Source: MGBC120314 sp051877855 (lineage in GTDB: Bacteria; Bacillota; Clostridia; Lachnospirales; Lachnospiraceae). From it: DNA of 64,000 bases. The translations under genes and the position numbers were made by a program. The stretch's first letter is position 1; each line of letters starts with the position of its first letter. The stretch spans positions 1 through 64,000 of the forward strand of contig JBJEJH010000040.1 in the NCBI GenBank assembly GCA_051877855.1, given 5' to 3'. This document shows positions 33,934 to 41,294 of this stretch, in pieces. The notes below the pieces were generated by a model. The model saw nothing but the letters and a program-made list of their open reading frames with translations, was not told the DNA's origin and made no database searches.

Positions 33934-35208
33934 ATGAGTGCATTAATTAAGGAAGTGACGGCAAGATCAATTCTGGATTCGAGAGGTAATCCCACGGTGG
34001 AGGCAGAAATAACCTTGTATGACGGAAGTAGTGGTCGGGCTGCGGTGCCAAGCGGAGCCTCCACCGGAAAATTTGAGGCCCTGGAACTGCGGGATTTTGA
34101 TGAGAAGCGTTATCTTGGAAGGGGCGTGGAGAAGGCGGTAGAGATTGTAAATACTGAAATCCGTGGGGCCATTAAGGACCGTGACGCCTCACATGTTAAA
34201 ACAATAGATGATTTAATGATCGCTCTGGATGGAACCAAAGATAAGAGCAAGATTGGAGCCAATTCCATGTTGGCGGTATCACTGGCAGCCTGCAGGGCAG
34301 CAGCAGGCTCCATGAGCCTTCCTCTGTATCGGTATCTGGGTGGTGTCACCGGACTTCGGATGCCTGTGCCGATGTCCAATATCTTAAATGGCGGGTGTCA
34401 CTCCTCCAATAATATTGATATTCAGGAATTTATGATTATGCCGGTGGGAGCCTGCTGTTTTAAGGAAGGACTGCGCTGGTGCGTGGAAATTTATCATGTG
34501 CTGGGTCGGACTTTTAAGGAGCGGGGACTCTCTACGGCAGTGGGAGATGAGGGTGGCTATGCGCCGGATCTTTCCGGCAATGAAGAGGCTATTGAGGTGA
34601 TTATGGAGGCTGTGGAGAAAGCAGGATACGTCATGGGCAGGGATATCATGATTGCCCTGGATGCAGCAGCCAGTGAATGGAAGACGGATCGGGGATATTT
34701 ACTTCCGAAGAAAAAGACAGAGTATTCAAGGGAAGAAATGATTCATTATTGGGAAAATTTATGTGAGAAATATCCGATTTGTTCCATCGAGGATCCTCTG
34801 GGTGAGGAGGATTGGGAAGGCTGGGAAATAATTACCCGGCGTTTGGGAAACAAAGTACAGCTGGTAGGAGATGATTTATTTGTTACGAACACTGAAAGAC
34901 TACAGTATGGAATTGATCATCGATGTGGTAATTCTATACTTATTAAGCTTAATCAGATCGGGACAGTTTCGGAAACGATAGCGGCGGTAAAGATGGCCCG
35001 GGAAGCAGGGTACACAGCCATAATTTCCCACCGATCCGGAGAGACGGAAGATACTTTTATAGCAGACCTTGCGGTAGCATTGTGTACCGGTCAGATTAAG
35101 ACGGGGGCGCCCTGCAGAAGTGAGAGAACAGCAAAGTACAACCAATTACTGCGTATTGAAGAGGAATTAGGAAAATTAAGTTCCTATGGTAATCCGTTTC
35201 GTCGATAA
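33934..35208 (+). CDS. eno: Enolase
   Basis: A 424-residue enolase. Catalytic and metal residues appear intact: SGASTG loop, NGGCHSSNNIDIQEFMI (His and Glu), AVGDEGGYAP, IALDAAASE, SIEDPLGEEDW, LVGDDLFVTN, LIKLNQIGT (catalytic Lys), SHRSGETED and IKTGAP-RSERTAKYNQ. It converts 2-phosphoglycerate to phosphoenolpyruvate. Two deviations: NGGCHSSNN instead of the usual NGGxHADNN, and a slightly short chain. Its place 10 bp after spoVAF is unusual, so it may be a second, sporulation-linked copy. A strong AGGAGGT site is present. Confidence 0.95.
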   Translation: MSALIKEVTARSILDSRGNPTVEAEITLYDGSSGRAAVPSGASTGKFEALELRDFDEKRYLGRGVEKAVEIVNTEIRGAIKDRDASHVKTIDDLMIALDGTKDKSKIGANSMLAVSLAACRAAAGSMSLPLYRYLGGVTGLRMPVPMSNILNGGCHSSNNIDIQEFMIMPVGACCFKEGLRWCVEIYHVLGRTFKERGLSTAVGDEGGYAPDLSGNEEAIEVIMEAVEKAGYVMGRDIMIALDAAASEWKTDRGYLLPKKKTEYSREEMIHYWENLCEKYPICSIEDPLGEEDWEGWEIITRRLGNKVQLVGDDLFVTNTERLQYGIDHRCGNSILIKLNQIGTVSETIAAVKMAREAGYTAIISHRSGETEDTFIADLAVALCTGQIKTGAPCRSERTAKYNQLLRIEEELGKLSSYGNPFRR

Positions 35209-35224
35209 ATAATAACTTTTTAAG

Positions 35225-35289
35225 AGTCCTTGAGGGGAATCATATGGTTGGCAGATTGTGAGCATATGATTTATCTTGAGGGCTTTTTT
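35225..35289 (+). terminator. Terminator after enolase
   Basis: A long stem (AGTCCTTGAGGGGAATCATATG with CATATGATTTATCTTGAGGGCT) is followed by TTTTTT. Confidence 0.88.
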
Positions 35290-35362
35290 GATTGCCCGGG
35301 ATACATATGAGAAAATGCTTCGCTATAGAAAATAATTATAACCAGTGGTATTTTTTACATAT

Positions 35363-35391
35363 TTGATAATATAAGCATCCCGTGCTATAAT
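35363..35391 (+). promoter_or_regulatory. Promoter of metNIQ
   Basis: TTGATA (35363-35368), a 17-bp spacer ending in TGC, and TATAAT (35386-35391). The leader to metN is only about 28 nt, so there is no room for an S-box or T-box. Confidence 0.8.
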
Positions 35392-35424
35392 CAACCATGT
35401 AATCAAGAAGGAGGAAGCCAAGAT

Positions 35425-36432
35425 ATGTCGACAATCGTTAAGCTTGAACATCTTAGAAAAGATTACGCGGTGGGAAAAGATTACATCACCGCATTAAATG
35501 ATATTAACCTGGAAATTGAATCCGGTGAAGTATTCGGAATCATCGGTGCCAGCGGTGCCGGTAAGAGTACCCTGGTACGCTGTCTGAATCTTCTGGAGAA
35601 GCCAACCGAAGGTCATGTATACTTTGAGGACAGAGATCTGGCGAAACTCTCCACAAGGGAATTAAATATTGCAAGACAATCCATTTCCATGATCTTTCAG
35701 CAGTTCAATCTGTTGATGCAAAGGAGTGTTCTAAAAAATGTAATGTTTCCGATGGAAATCGCTAAGGTGCCGAAGGGAGAACGTAAGAAAAAGGCGTTGG
35801 AACTTCTGGAACTGGTGGGGCTTTCGGATAAAGCCAATGTATATCCTGCACAGCTGTCCGGCGGACAGAAGCAGAGAGTGGCCATCGCCAGAGCCCTGGC
35901 AAACAATCCGAAGGTGCTTCTTTGTGATGAGGCTACCAGTGCGCTGGATCCAACCACCACCAGAGAGGTGCTGGCGCTTCTCAAGGAAATTAATCAAAAA
36001 CTTGGAATAACCATTATCATTATCACACATGAAATGATGGTCATTGAAGAGATCTGTAACCGCGTGGCTATCATTGCGGACAGTAAAATCGCAGAGATCG
36101 GACCGGTGCAGGAGATTTTTGCAAAACCGACAACCGAGGCAGGAAGAAAATTGGTTTATCCGGATGGTGAGCGTAATCCGGACTTTGGAAGGGGACGGTG
36201 TATTCGAATTGTATTTGATGGACGATCTTCTTTTGAACCGGTGATTGCCAATATGATTCTGGATTGTAAAGAAGTGGTGAACATTATCTATGCTAATACC
36301 AAGAATATCAATGGTATTGCAACGGGTGAGATGGTATTGCAGTTGCCGGATGAAGATAAGGCTTATGAGAAAATATTTGCTTATCTTAAGGCGAGGAATC
36401 TGGTAGTGGAGGAGGTAAAGAATTATGTTTGA
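35425..36432 (+). CDS. metN: Methionine ABC transporter ATP-binding protein
   Basis: A 335-residue MetN. The ABC domain has Walker A GASGAGKSTL, signature LSGGQKQRVAIARAL and Walker B VLLCDEATSALDP. The C-terminal NIL domain (about 255-335) senses methionine and inhibits transport. It overlaps metI by 8 bp. Substrate is D/L-methionine or a derivative, from the MetNIQ layout. Confidence 0.93.
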   Translation: MSTIVKLEHLRKDYAVGKDYITALNDINLEIESGEVFGIIGASGAGKSTLVRCLNLLEKPTEGHVYFEDRDLAKLSTRELNIARQSISMIFQQFNLLMQRSVLKNVMFPMEIAKVPKGERKKKALELLELVGLSDKANVYPAQLSGGQKQRVAIARALANNPKVLLCDEATSALDPTTTREVLALLKEINQKLGITIIIITHEMMVIEEICNRVAIIADSKIAEIGPVQEIFAKPTTEAGRKLVYPDGERNPDFGRGRCIRIVFDGRSSFEPVIANMILDCKEVVNIIYANTKNINGIATGEMVLQLPDEDKAYEKIFAYLKARNLVVEEVKNYV

Positions 36433-37087
36433 TCAGGCCGTCATTGATATGATCATCAAGGGATTTTGGGATTCCATTTATATGACTTTCATGTCCACGA
36501 TATTTGCATATTTCTTCGGACTTCCGCTGGGAATTATTCTGGTAGTGACGGATAAGGATGGAATTAAACCCATACCATGGCTCAATTCCATTTTAGGATT
36601 TATTGTAAATATTTTGAGGTCCGTACCATTTTTGATTTTATTAATTACCATTATTCCATTTACAAGATGGGTGGTTGGTACATCCATCGGTGCAAATGCA
36701 ACCATCGTTCCACTGGTAGTGGCTGCAGCACCATTTATTGCAAGAGTTGTGGAATCCTCATTAAAGGAAGTAGATAAAGGTGTTATTGAAGCAGCACAAT
36801 CCATGGGAACATCCACATTTCAGCTGATTTATAAGGTATTATTGCCGGAAGCCGGTCCATCCCTTATTGTGGGTGCGGCGTTGGCGGTAACCACCATCCT
36901 TAGTTATTCGGCATTGGCAGGATTTGTTGGTGGCGGTGGACTTGGCGATATTGCTATCCGTTATGGTTACAATCGATATCAGACGGATATCATGTTAGTT
37001 ACGGTCGCACTACTCGTTGTTATTGTTCAGGTGCTTCAGGAAGCAGGAATGAAGCTTGCCAAGATCAGTGACAGGAGAAAACGATAG
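36425..37087 (+). CDS. metI: Methionine ABC transporter permease
   Basis: A 220-residue permease with five membrane helices. NILRSVPFLILLI and the EAA loop EVDKGVIEAAQSMGTS lead into LSYSALAGFVGGGGLGDIAIRYGYNR, the MetI ending. It starts within the end of metN. Confidence 0.94.
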   Translation: MFDQAVIDMIIKGFWDSIYMTFMSTIFAYFFGLPLGIILVVTDKDGIKPIPWLNSILGFIVNILRSVPFLILLITIIPFTRWVVGTSIGANATIVPLVVAAAPFIARVVESSLKEVDKGVIEAAQSMGTSTFQLIYKVLLPEAGPSLIVGAALAVTTILSYSALAGFVGGGGLGDIAIRYGYNRYQTDIMLVTVALLVVIVQVLQEAGMKLAKISDRRKR

Positions 37088-37125
37088 ATTAATATTTGCC
37101 CAGAGCAAAAAGAGGAGGAAAAATT

Positions 37126-38025
37126 ATGAAAAAATTAGTATCACTTTTACTTGTTTCTGTTTTTGCGTTATCATTGACAGCATGCGGAAATAAGAACCAG
37201 CAGGCAACACAGGCAACAACAGAAGCAGTGACAACAGAAGCCGGCAGTGCAGCAGGCGCAGAACAGACCACGGCTGCAACTGACAATAAGGAACTTGTAA
37301 AGCTTACGGTAGGTGCTTCAACAACACCTCATGCAGAGATTCTTGCAGAGGTAGTGGATGATTTAAAGGCAGCAGGTTATGATCTGAATATTGTAGAATT
37401 CACAGATTATGTACTTCCAAACACATCTCTTGAGGATGGAAGTCTTGATGCCAACTATTTCCAGCACAAGCCATACCTTGATAACTTCAACACTGAGAAC
37501 AAGACACATCTTGTATCCGTTGCAGCAATTCACTATGAACCATTTGGTATCTACGCAGGTAAGAGCACCTCTTTGGCAGATCTTCCGGAAGGTGCTAAGA
37601 TTGCAGTTCCAAATGATACGACAAACGAAGCAAGAGCACTTCTCTTACTTGAGCAGGAAGGCCTGATTAAGTTAAAGGAGGGTGTAGGCCTTGAGGCAAC
37701 CGTTAAGGATATCGCTGAAAATCCTAATAAGTATGAAATCGTAGAGCTTGCAGCAGAGCAGGTAGCACGTTCACTTCCGGATGTTAATGTTGGTGTCATC
37801 AATGGTAACAACGCTCTTGCAGCCGGCCTTAACGTAGCTAAGGATGCCATTGCCAAGGAAGCTTCCGATTCAATTGCAGCACAGACTTATGCAAACATCA
37901 TCGCTGTTAAGGAAGGAAATGAACAGAATCCTGGTGTTGTAGCATTGATCGAGGCATTACAGTCCGACCATGTTAAGAAATTCATCGAAGAGAAGTATGA
38001 GGGATCTGTAGTACCTACTTTCTAA
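37126..38025 (+). CDS. metQ: Methionine-binding lipoprotein
   Basis: A 299-residue NlpA/MetQ lipoprotein. The lipobox SLTAC puts the lipidated Cys near residue 20. A Thr/Ala-rich linker (about 21-57) leads to the NlpA domain (KLTVGASTTPHAEIL, DANYFQHKPYLDNF, VPNDTTNEARALLLLE). ATG 37126 follows AGAGGAGG; the upstream frame extension has no signal character. Confidence 0.94.
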   Translation: MKKLVSLLLVSVFALSLTACGNKNQQATQATTEAVTTEAGSAAGAEQTTAATDNKELVKLTVGASTTPHAEILAEVVDDLKAAGYDLNIVEFTDYVLPNTSLEDGSLDANYFQHKPYLDNFNTENKTHLVSVAAIHYEPFGIYAGKSTSLADLPEGAKIAVPNDTTNEARALLLLEQEGLIKLKEGVGLEATVKDIAENPNKYEIVELAAEQVARSLPDVNVGVINGNNALAAGLNVAKDAIAKEASDSIAAQTYANIIAVKEGNEQNPGVVALIEALQSDHVKKFIEEKYEGSVVPTF

Positions 38026-38089
38026 GAAAATGAAATAACCTCAATCAGAATTGGTTTAAATAAGAGATTTGCACAATTTATAACATAAA

Positions 38090-38127
38090 GAAATTCCCAA
38101 GTCGTAACCTTGCGGCTTGGGAATTTT
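38090..38127 (+). terminator. Terminator after metQ
   Basis: Stem AATTCCCAAGTCG / CGGCTTGGGAATT followed by TTTTGTTTG. It may also act weakly on the converging dehydrogenase transcript. Confidence 0.88.
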
Positions 38128-38138
38128 TGTTTGTTTTA

Positions 38139-39119
38139 TTATATTATCTGCCAAGGGTTTTTCTCACCATTATAATGGTAAAGGCAGCTTAGAATCGAGT
38201 GTTCCACCATATCGCTCACCGCCATATCTGTGTAGAATGCAGTGTGTGGTGTCATAATCACATTTGGTAAAGAATTAAGAATTGCCATGGTATGATGACC
38301 AACCGGCTGATATTTATAATCCTGATAGTAAATGGCAGATTCATTTTCTATAACATCTAAAGCGGCTGCAGCCACTTTCCCATTTTCCACCGCTTCAATC
38401 AGCGCATCGGCATCAATTAAAGTGCCCCGGGCGGTGTTGATCATCGTGACACCGTCCTTCATCAGTGAAAATGCATTACGGTCGATCATATGATAATTTT
38501 CATCATTTCCGGGGATATGGAGCGTAATGATATCTGCGGTGCGGTACAATTCACTAAGAGTCACATACTCCGCATATTTCTTCACCTCTTCCTTAGGAAA
38601 TGGATCATAGGCGATAATCTTACAACCAAAACCGGATAAATTCTCAATGACTTTACAACCAATTTGTCCGGTGCCGATCACACCCACGGTCTGTGTGCGA
38701 AGCTCATGTCCCCGGACCTTGGCAAGGGAATAATCCTGCCCCAGACTGCGCATCATAATGGTCTTTGCCTTGCGATTCGCCATCAACATTAACATAATAG
38801 CGTACTCTGCAACACTGTTGGGAGAGTAGGTTACATTGCCTATACCCATACCAATCTCTTTGGCGTGTTTGGTATCAATATGATCGAAACCGACGGTTCG
38901 CGTGGATATAAATTTTATCCCTGCCTGCTTTAACGCATCCAATAGTTCACTGTCAATGGGAGTGGTAATGATGGAGGCGCAGTCGCATCCCTTTGCCAGC
39001 GGAATGGACTTTAAGGACGGCGGATCATTGATATAGACAGGGTCTACCTGATATTGTTTGCAGAATTTGGTGAAGAACGTTGCTTCATCGGGTCTGTGGT
39101 TAAATACAGCTAATTTCAT
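38139..39119 (-). CDS. D-2-hydroxyacid dehydrogenase (D-lactate dehydrogenase type)
   Basis: A 326-residue NAD-dependent dehydrogenase. The Rossmann motif is VGVIGTGQIGCKV. SPNSVAEYAIMLML, INTARGTLIDADAL (Arg), ENES (Glu) and TPHTAFYTDMAV (His) give the catalytic Arg-Glu-His set. It fits the D-LDH/VanH group that reduces pyruvate to D-lactate, but other 2-oxoacids are possible. It is a minus-strand gene, with the small unknown gene 29 bp upstream in the same direction. Confidence 0.88.
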   Translation of the reverse strand: MKLAVFNHRPDEATFFTKFCKQYQVDPVYINDPPSLKSIPLAKGCDCASIITTPIDSELLDALKQAGIKFISTRTVGFDHIDTKHAKEIGMGIGNVTYSPNSVAEYAIMLMLMANRKAKTIMMRSLGQDYSLAKVRGHELRTQTVGVIGTGQIGCKVIENLSGFGCKIIAYDPFPKEEVKKYAEYVTLSELYRTADIITLHIPGNDENYHMIDRNAFSLMKDGVTMINTARGTLIDADALIEAVENGKVAAAALDVIENESAIYYQDYKYQPVGHHTMAILNSLPNVIMTPHTAFYTDMAVSDMVEHSILSCLYHYNGEKNPWQII

Positions 39120-39148
39120 AATGGTTCTCCCGAAATAAAATTATAATA

Positions 39149-39415
39149 TTAATATAACTTGAAACTATCCTTGTCCAATTCCTCCTCGCTGAATATCATT
39201 TCACCTTCGGAGCTCTGGGCAACACGTTTGCTGCTTAATGCAACGTGATCCATATAGTCTACAAAGAGATCAATTTCATCAATACCTGCTTCTTTGGCGA
39301 ATTTTCGGATAAAAGGCTGTGCGGCCTCAGCAACCTTAAAATTCGGATTATTTTTGCTTAATTCTTCAATTTCAGCATCTATTTTCCTTACAAGTTCTCT
39401 CGAAATTTCGTTCAT
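39149..39415 (-). CDS. Small hypothetical protein
   Basis: An 88-residue acidic, helical protein: LVRKIDAEIEELSKNNPNF, then PFIRKFAKEAGIDEIDLFVDYMDHVALSS. There is no signal peptide, membrane segment or Cys motif. I do not recognise the family. ATG 39415 is chosen because GGAGA lies about 9 nt upstream. It probably shares a transcript with the dehydrogenase downstream. Confidence 0.65.
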   Translation of the reverse strand: MNEISRELVRKIDAEIEELSKNNPNFKVAEAAQPFIRKFAKEAGIDEIDLFVDYMDHVALSSKRVAQSSEGEMIFSEEELDKDSFKLY

Positions 39416-39562
39416 TATTCTATCTCCATTCAAATAATACTAGATGTAAGCACTTTTTGATAAACTTTAGTGTGCATCCCTTAGAAATAATAGCACAAAA
39501 AAGGTGCAACATCAAGGGACCCGGGGCGTCATAAAAACAAATAAAATTAGACGGATAATCTA

Positions 39563-39592
39563 TTGTTATATTTGTACTAAAAGTGGTACAAT
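39563..39592 (+). promoter_or_regulatory. Promoter of yqeY and the zinc-ribbon gene
   Basis: TTGTTA (39563-39568), an 18-bp spacer ending in TGG, and TACAAT (39587-39592), an extended -10, about 58 bp before yqeY. Confidence 0.65.
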
Positions 39593-39650
39593 ATATAACA
39601 GTTACCAACAATTAATTAAAGCAGAACGTGATCATTAAGGAGGTAGTAGA

Positions 39651-40088
39651 ATGCAGTTTGAAACATTACAACAGGATATGATTGCTGCCATGAAGGCACG
39701 GGATAAGGCAAGAAAGGATGCAATTGCGGTATTGGTTTCCGCAGCGAAGAAATTAGCAATCGATAACGGTTGCAGGGAGAATATTCCGGAGGATTTGGTG
39801 AATCAGGCCATTCAGAAGGAAATCAAGAGTGTGAAGGAACAGATTGAGACCTGCCCGGCAGATCGTACAGAATTGTTGGAAGAATTTAATGTAAGACTTG
39901 CGGTAATGTCGGAGTATGCACCGAAGATGCTGTCTGCAGAAGAAGTGAAAAACATTCTGATGGATAAATTCGGAGAGGTTATTGCGACAAAGAATAAGGG
40001 ACAGATCATGAAGGCTGTCATGGGTGAACTTAAAGGCAAGGCAGATGGTAAGGTAATCAATGAGGTTGTAGCTGAACTTTGTAAATAA
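39651..40088 (+). CDS. yqeY: GatB/YqeY domain protein
   Basis: A 145-residue YqeY: two helical domains with KARDKARKDAIAVLVSAAKK and the C-terminal GQIMKAVMGELKGKADGKVINEVV, related to the tail domain of GatB. GatB's tail binds tRNA; the stand-alone protein's role is not settled. A GGAGG site is 8 nt upstream. Confidence 0.93.
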   Translation: MQFETLQQDMIAAMKARDKARKDAIAVLVSAAKKLAIDNGCRENIPEDLVNQAIQKEIKSVKEQIETCPADRTELLEEFNVRLAVMSEYAPKMLSAEEVKNILMDKFGEVIATKNKGQIMKAVMGELKGKADGKVINEVVAELCK

Positions 40089-40106
40089 TAGAAATGGGGT
40101 TTTATT

Positions 40107-40874
40107 ATGGGAATTGATGAGCTTTTACAGAACATTGAACATATTGAAGACGAGATTACGGAATGTTATACCGAGCTTGGCAGGCAGTTTTATGAGAAGG
40201 AAACGGGCAATGCAAAGCAGAATTTCCCGGAGATCGCAGAAAGAATCACGGAGAGAAAAGACAAGATCAGTGAAATTAGAAAACAAATTAATCTGATTAA
40301 AGGGATTGTTATATGTGAGCACTGCGGGGCAGAGGTCAAGAACACACATACCTTCTGTCATGAGTGTGGACATAAGATGAAGACGGTCCATGAGGATGTG
40401 CCGAAGGGATTTGTTCTTTGCGGCAATTGTAATGCTGTGGTTTCAGAGGATGCCAAATTCTGTTTCTGCTGCGGCATGAAGATTGGCAGCGAAATCAACC
40501 ATGAACCGGCGGTTGAAGAGGTTAAATCAATTGAAGAGGTGGCTGATCAAACAGTGGAACCGGTAGCTGAACCGGCGGTTGAACTTGTTGATTTTGAAAA
40601 GGTCACGGAACCTGAGGAAGAAATACCGGAATTGACACTTGCCGAGGAAACTGCCGCAACAGCGGAAGTGATGGAAGAAAAGAACCGGGAGAAGGAAGCG
40701 GTTGCGATTCCTGAGGCGCCGGTGAGAAAAAATATATTCGCAGCTTTTGCTAAGAAAGAACAGGAGACGGGAAGAACCTGTCCACAGTGTGGCGAGCCGT
40801 TGAATGAGGATGATACATACTGTATTGCCTGTGGAGCAATTTTCTCCGTTCCCAAAATGGAGACAGAGTTTTAG
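40107..40874 (+). CDS. Zinc-ribbon protein with coiled-coil start
   Basis: A 255-residue protein. Residues 1-65 form a charged helix. Three zinc ribbons follow: CEHCGAEVKNTHTFCHECG (about 71-89), CGNCNAVVSEDAKFCFCCG (about 104-122), then a long Glu/Val/Pro-rich linker (about 130-220) and a last ribbon CPQCGEPLNEDDTYCIACG (about 226-244). No enzyme domain is visible; it is probably an adaptor or nucleic-acid/protein-binding factor. It is 18 bp after yqeY. Confidence 0.8.
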   Translation: MGIDELLQNIEHIEDEITECYTELGRQFYEKETGNAKQNFPEIAERITERKDKISEIRKQINLIKGIVICEHCGAEVKNTHTFCHECGHKMKTVHEDVPKGFVLCGNCNAVVSEDAKFCFCCGMKIGSEINHEPAVEEVKSIEEVADQTVEPVAEPAVELVDFEKVTEPEEEIPELTLAEETAATAEVMEEKNREKEAVAIPEAPVRKNIFAAFAKKEQETGRTCPQCGEPLNEDDTYCIACGAIFSVPKMETEF

Positions 40875-40887
40875 TTGAAGACATATT

Positions 40888-40927
40888 AAAAGGGGATCTG
40901 CGGAAATTTTCGCAGGTCCCCTTTTTG
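40888..40927 (+). terminator. Terminator after the zinc-ribbon gene
   Basis: A stem AAAAGGGGATCTGCG / CGCAGGTCCCCTTTT with an 8-base loop. Confidence 0.9.
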
Positions 40928-40984
40928 AAATTGTTATAGATATTGTGAATCAACTTATGAATTCAAATTCCATATTTCAGGGTC

Positions 40985-41254
40985 TATGCCCCGCCACGAA
41001 CCGGCCAGCGGGGTATATTTCGCATATTTTGGAATCCATACCCCGCCACGAACCGGCCAGTGGGGTATATTTCGCATATTTTGGAATCTATACCCCGCCA
41101 CGAACCGGCCAGCGGGGTATATTTCGCATATTTTGGAATCCATACCCCACCACGAACCGGCCAGCGGGGTATATTTCGCATATTTTGGATTCTATGCCCC
41201 GCCACGAACACGAGGACGGGGAATATATCAAACAATTTGCATCTCATACCCCGC
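40985..41254. repeat. 52-bp tandem repeat array, five units, each with a hairpin
   Basis: The start CCCCGCCACGAAC... recurs at 40989, 41041, 41093, 41145 and 41197, with a truncated sixth at 41249, an exact 52-bp period. Units 1-4 are nearly identical and unit 5 is degenerate but in register. In each, TACCCCGC and GCGGGGTA flank a CCGGCC-containing loop, so every unit can fold into a stem-loop. The copies are contiguous, so this is not CRISPR. A separate perfect palindrome (GAGTTTCGC-AA-GCGAAACTC) follows at 41262-41281. Because 52 is not a multiple of 3, the open frames here are repeat artefacts. No gene is seen in this 420-bp gap. Confidence 0.92.
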
Positions 41255-41294
41255 AGGCGGAGAGTTTCGCAAGCGAAACTCTTAAATCATATAA

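Noticed and set aside
35290..35424. SAM or T-box riboswitch before metN
   Set aside because: The promoter lies only about 30 nt upstream of metN, leaving no room for either structure, and no conserved riboswitch core was seen.
40985..41254. CRISPR array
   Set aside because: Units are head-to-tail with no unique spacers and no cas genes nearby.
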